NCBI GenBank assembly: GCA_028718845.1
Contig: JAQULA010000012.1
Location: 1-17,561 of the forward strand
Length of the DNA: 17,561 bases
Direction of reading: 5' to 3'
From: Candidatus Omnitrophota bacterium
GTDB taxonomy: Bacteria; Omnitrophota; Gorgyraeia; B26-G9
Positions 12,737 to 17,561 of the stretch are shown one piece after another. Within the stretch, counting starts at the first letter, position 1; every line of letters starts with the position of its first letter. Position numbers and translations under genes: made by a program. A model generated the notes under the pieces. The model made no database searches. It was not told the origin of the DNA and saw only the letters and a list, made by a program, of their open reading frames with translations.

Positions 12737-14986
12737 ATGGATTATAATTCCAGCACCAAAGAACAACTGATCGAAAATATCGCTGCTTTGCAGGCGAAAA
12801 TCGTCGAATTGGAAACCACCCGGAACACCGGACATCCATCCGTCCAGGAAGCCCTGCATGAAAGTCTGGAGCTGTATCAAACCCTGGTCGAGATCTGTCC
12901 GCTTGCCGTATTGCTGGTGGATTTAAAAGCGACGGTCATTATGGCTAATGAACAGGCGGTGCAGCTGCTCGCGTTCAGCGACTTGGACGATTTAATCGGG
13001 AAAAGTCTTTTTTCGCTTATTCCTCCGGATCAGCGCCGTCGCGCCCAGGAAAGCATGGAAAAAGTTTTGCAGATAGGAACCATCCGGAATGAAGAAGGGG
13101 TTTTATTCGGCAAAGACGGTAAGTTGATTCCGGTTGAGGTCAGTTTTTCGGCGATCCGGGATCCGCAGGGTAATGCGCAGGGGTTTATCGGAACGATTGT
13201 CGACCTGACCGAACGCAAACGTATTGAGGAAGAACTGCGCCGCAGGATCGCGTTTAAAAATATCATTACCGCTTTATCGACCCAGTTTATTTTATTGAAT
13301 CCGCGGGAAACCGACAGCAAAATCAATGAAGCCTTGAAGATAACCGGCGAATTTGCCGGGGTGGACCGCAGTTATGTCTTTTTGTTTTCCGGCGACGATA
13401 AAAAAATGGATAATACCCACGAGTGGTGCGCGCCGGGGGTTGATTCCCGCATGCAATTGATGCAGAATTTTTCGCAGGAAAAACTGCCGTGGCTGATCAA
13501 GCAAATCCGCCGGCAGCAAACCGTGCAGGTAGCGCAGGTGAGCGAGCTTCCTCCGGAGGCGCACCTGGAAAAAAAACATTGGGAAGCCGGCAATATAAAA
13601 TCGGTCCTCAGCATCCCCCTGGTCCATGAAAAGGAGGTTTTCGGATTCATCGGGTTCACCTGTGTGCTCGCGGAAAAGCGATGGACCGAGGACAGCCTGG
13701 CGTTGCTGCGCTTGATCGGAATGATGTTTGCCGGAGCGATAAAGCGCCAGCAGCTGGATCATGACATTAAAAAGCTGAACCGGGAGTTGCTGGAGACGAA
13801 TATAAAGCTTAAACAACTGGCGTTGCGCGATTCGCTTACCGGTCTGTATAATCACCGTTATTTTGAAGAGGCGATCGAGGCGGAATATATCCGCGCCAAG
13901 CGCCAGGCCCTGCCGCTGTCGGTGATCATGCTCGATGTCGATTATTTCAAATCGATCAACGATGTTTACGGCCATCCGTTTGGGGACATGGTCTTAAAGC
14001 AGCTGGCAAAGCAGTTGACGCGGATGGTGCGCAAATACGACACCGTTATCCGCTACGGCGGGGAGGAGTTTATTATCGTTACCCCGGGCGCGGGCAAAGA
14101 GATCGCTTTAATTCTGGCCCAGCGCCTGCTCGATGTTATTAAACTGGAAAAATTCGGGGATAAGCAGCACAGCGTAAAATTAAAATTAAGCGTTGCCGTA
14201 GCGGCATTTCCCGAAGATCGGATTATCCGGGGCAGCGATTTTATCAAAATCGCCGATTCGGTATTGAACAAGGTCAAGGAACTGGGCGGAGACCGGGTAT
14301 ACGCTTATTCCGAAGTTAAAAAAGGGAAACTGCCGCCGCCGCGCGATATTGACGAAGGCGCGGATGTGCAGTTCCTCAAGGAAAAGCTGGAAAAATTGAC
14401 GAAACGGGCGAATCAGAGTCTGGCGGAAGCGATTTTCGCGTTTGCCAAGACGATTGAGATAAAAGACCACTATACCGGGGAACATGTCGAGAAAACCGTG
14501 CATTACGCTACCGAGATCGCCCGGCAGAGGGGCCTGGCTCCCGATGAAGTGGAGCGGGTCAAACAGGCATCGATATTGCACGACCTGGGGAAAATAGGTA
14601 TCAGCGAAAAAATATTGTTCAAAAAAACGAAATTGACCGCCAGGGAATACGAGGAAATCAAGGGCCATCCCCAGATCGGAGCGGATATCCTGCGGCCGAT
14701 TCATTTTTTTCATTCGATTATTCCGCTGATTTTGCATCATCATGAGCGCTGGGACGGGAAAGGATATCCCTACGGGTTAAAGGGGGAAGAGATTCCGCTG
14801 GGAGCGCGGATTATCGCGCTGGCCGATACCTACGAAGCGCTGACCTCGAACCGGCGCTATCGTAAGGCCTGTTCGCAGAAAAAGGCGATCCAGAAAATAC
14901 AAGAAGTGTCCGGAACCCAGTTTGACCCGGAAATCGTGGCCTTATTTTTGCGGGTTATCGAAAAAGAACAGCAGGGCCTGATATAA
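12737..14986 (+). CDS. PAS-GAF-GGDEF-HD-GYP cyclic-di-GMP signalling protein
   Basis: A 749-residue soluble sensor. Domains in order: a short coiled-coil start (5-28), PAS (about 42-160, ending 'GFIGTIVDLTERKRIEEEL'), GAF (about 170-340), a coiled linker (341-360), GGDEF (361-527) and HD-GYP (about 560-745). The cyclase has GGEEF at 441-445 and an RxxD inhibitory site R432-K-Y-D435 five residues before it. The phosphodiesterase has TGEHVEK (580-586), HDLGK (615-619) and HHExxDGxGYP (668-678). Both c-di-GMP synthesis and hydrolysis motifs therefore look intact, and a ligand or redox/light signal through PAS or GAF could set the balance. There are no membrane segments. It is driven by its own strong promoter and followed 47 nt later by thyX. 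Confidence 0.93.
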   Translation: MDYNSSTKEQLIENIAALQAKIVELETTRNTGHPSVQEALHESLELYQTLVEICPLAVLLVDLKATVIMANEQAVQLLAFSDLDDLIGKSLFSLIPPDQRRRAQESMEKVLQIGTIRNEEGVLFGKDGKLIPVEVSFSAIRDPQGNAQGFIGTIVDLTERKRIEEELRRRIAFKNIITALSTQFILLNPRETDSKINEALKITGEFAGVDRSYVFLFSGDDKKMDNTHEWCAPGVDSRMQLMQNFSQEKLPWLIKQIRRQQTVQVAQVSELPPEAHLEKKHWEAGNIKSVLSIPLVHEKEVFGFIGFTCVLAEKRWTEDSLALLRLIGMMFAGAIKRQQLDHDIKKLNRELLETNIKLKQLALRDSLTGLYNHRYFEEAIEAEYIRAKRQALPLSVIMLDVDYFKSINDVYGHPFGDMVLKQLAKQLTRMVRKYDTVIRYGGEEFIIVTPGAGKEIALILAQRLLDVIKLEKFGDKQHSVKLKLSVAVAAFPEDRIIRGSDFIKIADSVLNKVKELGGDRVYAYSEVKKGKLPPPRDIDEGADVQFLKEKLEKLTKRANQSLAEAIFAFAKTIEIKDHYTGEHVEKTVHYATEIARQRGLAPDEVERVKQASILHDLGKIGISEKILFKKTKLTAREYEEIKGHPQIGADILRPIHFFHSIIPLILHHHERWDGKGYPYGLKGEEIPLGARIIALADTYEALTSNRRYRKACSQKKAIQKIQEVSGTQFDPEIVALFLRVIEKEQQGLI

Positions 14987-15033
14987 CCGCGGGGGTTGGC
15001 GCGGGACAGTGCCGGTCGATTAAGGAAGGAATT

Positions 15034-15771
15034 ATGTCCCAGGTATCTTTACAGGTAAAACTTTTGGAGGTCTCCCGCGATGCCGTGGCGTTAATCTATG
15101 CCGCGTGCCGTCAATGCTATTCCGCGCAGTTCGCCGGAGATATTTTTGATGACGCGGCCGCATCAGCGCAGGAGCAGGAAGCGTTTATCCGGAAAATCGC
15201 GGCATCCGGACATGAAAGCCCGATGGAGCATGTGAAGTTCACTTTTTCGATCCAGGGGGTTTCCCGGGCGTTGACCCACCAGTTGGTACGTCACCGCGTG
15301 GCGAGTTATTCTCAGCAAAGCCAGCGTTATGTTAAAGCCGATCATTTCGATTACATAATACCCCCGTCGATTGCCGGCGATGAAGTGCTGCGAAGCGAAT
15401 TTTTGCGGATTATGCAGGAGATCCAGGTAAGTTATAATGTCTTGCTGGCGCGGTTTAAAGAAAAAGGCAAAAGCGGTGAAGCGGCCAATCAGGACGCCCG
15501 GTTTGTCCTGCCGCAGGCGGCGGAGACCAAAATCGTGGTGACCATGAATTGCCGGGAATTGCTCCATTTTTTCGAGCAGCGCTGCTGCAGCCGGGCGCAA
15601 TGGGAAATCCGCCAATTGGCCGATGAAATGCTGAATATTTGCCGTGCCGAGCTGCCGTGTATTTTTGCGCGGGCCGGGGCGAAGTGCGTTGCGCTGGAAT
15701 ATTGCCCGGAAGGGGAGAAATTTTCCTGCGGCCGCTATCCGCCGAAAGCAAAAGTTCTGCGCCCGGCTTGA
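15034..15771 (+). CDS. thyX: FAD-dependent thymidylate synthase
   Basis: A 245-residue cytoplasmic enzyme with the ThyX signature RHRxxSxxxxSxR at residues 86-98 (R86 H87 R88, S91, S96, R98), the N-terminal 'SGHESPMEHVKFTF' block (58-71) and the C-terminal 'RAQWEIRQLADEM' block. It makes dTMP from dUMP using methylenetetrahydrofolate, FAD and NADPH, independently of ThyA. The ATG follows a strong AAGGAAGGA site (15022-15030). The C-terminal extension with four cysteines (the last three in 'KCVALEYCPEGEKFSCGRYP') is a little unusual. The stop codon TGA (15769-15771) lies within the -35 box of the downstream B12 promoter. Confidence 0.96.
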   Translation: MSQVSLQVKLLEVSRDAVALIYAACRQCYSAQFAGDIFDDAAASAQEQEAFIRKIAASGHESPMEHVKFTFSIQGVSRALTHQLVRHRVASYSQQSQRYVKADHFDYIIPPSIAGDEVLRSEFLRIMQEIQVSYNVLLARFKEKGKSGEAANQDARFVLPQAAETKIVVTMNCRELLHFFEQRCCSRAQWEIRQLADEMLNICRAELPCIFARAGAKCVALEYCPEGEKFSCGRYPPKAKVLRPA

Positions 15772-15795
15772 CAATAGGGCGCAGTGTGATATAAA
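15768..15795 (+). promoter_or_regulatory. Promoter of the cobalamin-riboswitch btuFC operon
   Basis: A perfect TTGACA (15768-15773), a 16-nt spacer and TATAAA (15790-15795) with an upstream TG (15787-15788) that makes it an extended -10. The -35 box contains the thyX stop codon. The expected start near 15802 coincides with the 5' edge of the aptamer. Confidence 0.75.
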
Positions 15796-15802
15796 GGAAA
15801 TG

Positions 15803-16000
15803 TAACAGGCGCTTGGTAAAACAAGCTTAATAGGGAAGATGGTGCGAATCCATCACGGTCCCGCCGCTGTAATTCCGCCTTTCCCGGTATCGGGAAAGGG
15901 ACTTTTTTGACAAAGGAGTAAAGCCACTATCCGTAATAAGGATGGGAAGGCGGTCAAAGAAGCGGAAAAGTCAGAAGACCTGCCTGTGAATCGGTGAACA
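15803..16000 (+). ncRNA. Cobalamin (AdoCbl/B12) riboswitch aptamer
   Basis: The conserved core is readable. A GCTTG/CAAGC hairpin (15811-15826) is followed by AATAGGGAAGATGGTG (15829-15844), AATCCATCAC, and CGGTCCCGCCGCTGTAA (15856-15872). A long optional stem CCTTTCCCG/CGGGAAAGG (15878-15899) comes next, then GCCACT (15923-15928), GGGAAGGCGG (15944-15953), and the B12 box AGTCAGAAGACCTGCCTG (15969-15986). These match the Rfam cobalamin class in order and spacing. The exact ends are approximate. The aptamer precedes a terminator and btuF, so B12 binding should repress the operon by premature termination. Confidence 0.95.
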
Positions 16001-16039
16001 CGATGTAGTCCTCGCGGAAGGATGAAGTAAGCAGGGTGC

Positions 16040-16077
16040 AATCCTTAAGATCCGTTGACGGTCTTAAGGATTTTTTT
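16040..16077 (+). terminator. Riboswitch expression platform: intrinsic terminator
   Basis: AATCCTTAAGA (16040-16050) pairs with TCTTAAGGATT (16062-16072), extended inward by CCG/CGG around a TTGA loop with one bulged T, and followed by seven T. AAGGAT at 16018-16023 could pair with ATCCTT of the left arm (16041-16046) instead, giving a candidate antiterminator. Confidence 0.9.
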
Positions 16078-16092
16078 GTTGGGGGGACCCGG

Positions 16093-16941
16093 ATGGTTAA
16101 TAAAAATTATTGGCTGCGCATATGCGTCGGTTTTTTCGGCGTTCTGCTCGGAAGTATGGCCATGGCCGCGCCGGTGCCGCAGCGGATCGTATCCCTGGGG
16201 TCGTTTGTTACCGAGGAATTGTACCGGCTGGGAGTAGCGGACCGCCTGGTCGGGGTTACGACTTATTGCGTGCGGCCGCAACCGGCTCGGGAAAAAGAAA
16301 AAGTCGGCACGATCGTGGACGTAAATATCGAAAAGATCGTGGCGTTGAAACCCGATGTCGTAATAGCGACTCCGTTGACCAATGCCCGCGCCAGGGAGCA
16401 GTTGAAAAATCTGCGGATTCCGGTGGTCGAGTTGCCGCAAGTGCGCGATTTGTCCGGTATCTGCGATCAGTTTTTGCTGCTGGGCGAGGTGGTGGGGAAA
16501 TCGGCCGAGGCGCGGGAAATAGTCCGCCAGGCGCGGGAAAAGGTTGTTTCCCTGCAGCAGCGGGTGGCGGGTTTACCGCGGCTGAAAGTGTTTATCCAGG
16601 TGGGAACCAATCCGTTGTTTACCATGAATAAGGATTTTTTTATCGACGACCTTATCCGGCGCGCCGGGGGAATAAATATCGCCCGGGAAGCGTCATCCGG
16701 AATTTATTCCCGGGAAAGCGTGATCGCGGCCGATCCGGATGTTATTGTTATCGCGACCATGGGGGTTGCCGGCGACGACGAAAAACGTCAGTGGCAAAAG
16801 TATCCCCGGATGAGCGCGGTACGCGGCGGGCGGATTTATTGCGTGGATCCGTATGTGTTGTGCGATCCGACCCCGGACAATTTTGTGGCGGCATTGGAAT
16901 GCCTGATCGGGTTTTTCCATCCGCAGGACGGCGGGCGATGA
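16093..16941 (+). CDS. btuF: Cobalamin ABC transporter periplasmic substrate-binding protein
   Basis: A 282-residue protein starting at ATG 16093, after a G-rich site (16080-16086). A longer in-frame start at 16036 would lie upstream of the terminator and is rejected. A signal peptide (1-26, 'SMAMA' then APVPQR) is followed by a class III binding-protein fold: 'RIVSLGSFVTEELYRLGVADRLVGVTTYC' at the start, 'VDVNIEKIVALKPDVVIATPL', 'FFIDDLIRRAGGINIA' and 'ADPDVIVIA', with the long central helix at about 130-180. The family binds B12 or Fe-chelates in the periplasm. The upstream cobalamin riboswitch makes B12 or a related corrinoid the likely ligand. The stop overlaps the btuC start (ATGA, 16938-16941). 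Confidence 0.9.
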   Translation: MVNKNYWLRICVGFFGVLLGSMAMAAPVPQRIVSLGSFVTEELYRLGVADRLVGVTTYCVRPQPAREKEKVGTIVDVNIEKIVALKPDVVIATPLTNARAREQLKNLRIPVVELPQVRDLSGICDQFLLLGEVVGKSAEAREIVRQAREKVVSLQQRVAGLPRLKVFIQVGTNPLFTMNKDFFIDDLIRRAGGINIAREASSGIYSRESVIAADPDVIVIATMGVAGDDEKRQWQKYPRMSAVRGGRIYCVDPYVLCDPTPDNFVAALECLIGFFHPQDGGR

Positions 16942-17561
16942 ATAAAAAAAATATAAATCTCGGCCAAGGAATTTTGATCCTGATGATTGCCCTGGCGGCG
17001 ACGGTTCTGGCAAGTATGATGGTCGGCGCGGCTGCGGTATCATTTTCCGAACTGGTGGCGGTATTCCGGCGGACCGAGGTAGACCCTTCGGTGCGCAGTA
17101 TTTTATTGACTCTCCGCCTGCCGCGGATTGTCCTGGGGTTTGCCGTGGGCAGCGCGTTGAGCGTGGCCGGGGTTATTTTGCAGGGGATGTTCCGTAATCC
17201 GCTGGTTGAACCGTATACGCTGGGAATCTCCGGCGGCGCGGCTTTAGGGGTTTGTGCCACGCTGGTGTTTCAATTGCACCGCAGTGTCGGGATCATTGCG
17301 ATCCCGGTGTCCGGATTTTTGGGCGCGGTATGTATCGTCGGGATTGTGTATTTGCTGGGCAGTCATAAAGGCTTTTTGAATATGAACGGGCTGCTGCTTT
17401 CCGGGGTGATGATCAGTTTCATCTGTTCGTCATTGTTTATGCTGATTATGGCGGTGATGCGGGTCGAAGACCTGCACGGGATCGTGTTCTGGAACATGGG
17501 GTCGCTTGCTCAGCCGAGTTGGCTGCTGATCAGTATCATGGCCGGAGTCTCGCTTTTCGGG
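16938..17561 (+). CDS. btuC: Cobalamin ABC transporter permease (5' part, continues beyond window)
   Basis: The frame is open from ATG 16938 to the last base (208 codons), so the C-terminal part is missing. Hydrophobic helices start at about residue 10. The 'LRLPRIVLGFAVGSALSVAGVILQGMFRNPLVEPYTLGISGGAALG' block (read here in parts, residues 60-107) is the hallmark of the BtuC/FecCD permease family, with the 'RNPLVEPYTLG' segment contacting the binding protein side. It forms the inner-membrane channel of the B12 importer with BtuF; an ATPase (BtuD) gene is expected downstream. The 4-nt overlap with btuF implies translational coupling. Confidence 0.92.
   Translation, partial: MNKKNINLGQGILILMIALAATVLASMMVGAAAVSFSELVAVFRRTEVDPSVRSILLTLRLPRIVLGFAVGSALSVAGVILQGMFRNPLVEPYTLGISGGAALGVCATLVFQLHRSVGIIAIPVSGFLGAVCIVGIVYLLGSHKGFLNMNGLLLSGVMISFICSSLFMLIMAVMRVEDLHGIVFWNMGSLAQPSWLLISIMAGVSLFG

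Noticed and set aside
16036..16092. Upstream in-frame start for btuF at 16036
   Set aside because: It lies upstream of the riboswitch terminator hairpin and would add 19 residues before a normal signal peptide; ATG 16093 has the G-rich site.

Overview
The window reads as ordinary, densely coding bacterial chromosome of moderate GC from a Gram-negative-type (diderm) organism: there is a probable outer-membrane barrel fragment, a LolA-like domain, exported proteins and a BtuFC importer. Frequent TTG/GTG starts, 4-nt gene overlaps, an odd GroES paralogue, ThyX and B12-binding radical SAM enzymes would suit an uncultured lineage such as Candidatus Omnitrophota. That placement is an inference from style only; no rRNA or universal marker is present.

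Layout. 1-1176: the 3' end of a Trp/Tyr-rich barrel-like protein, then a small ten-cysteine protein. 1177-1474: an intergenic stretch with a 7-bp periodic repeat and a good sigma70-type promoter. 1475-5683: a run of co-directional genes (exported carbohydrate-binding-like protein, MscS channel, GroES paralogue, metallo-beta-lactamase-fold hydrolase, and a LolA-thioredoxin fusion that has lost the first redox cysteine), followed by an inositol monophosphatase (5763-6545). 6546-8440: a repeat-rich island around one TIM-barrel hydrolase-like gene. It holds two related palindromic repeat elements, an exact 31-bp inverted repeat on either side of the gene, and three heptameric arrays. 8441-11666: a translationally coupled three-gene unit (B12-binding radical SAM, SGNH-type hydrolase, SPL-like radical SAM). 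11714-12477: a small YfiM-like exported protein and a release-factor-like rescue protein that converge with overlapping stop codons. 12651-14986: a PAS-GAF-GGDEF-HD-GYP cyclic-di-GMP protein behind a near-consensus promoter. 15034-15771: thyX. 15768-17561: a cobalamin-riboswitch-controlled btuFC operon that runs off the window.

How it fits together. The best-supported regulatory system is the B12 unit: a promoter whose -35 box overlaps the thyX stop codon, a class-I-like cobalamin aptamer, a strong intrinsic terminator with a candidate antiterminator, then btuF and btuC. The B12-binding radical SAM protein upstream is a plausible consumer of the imported cofactor. The most unusual material is the 6546-8440 island, where hairpin stems differ in sequence between repeat copies but stay paired, and where degenerate 7-bp arrays sit beside promoters and ribosome-binding sites. 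No CRISPR array, tRNA, rRNA, transposase or phage gene was seen.
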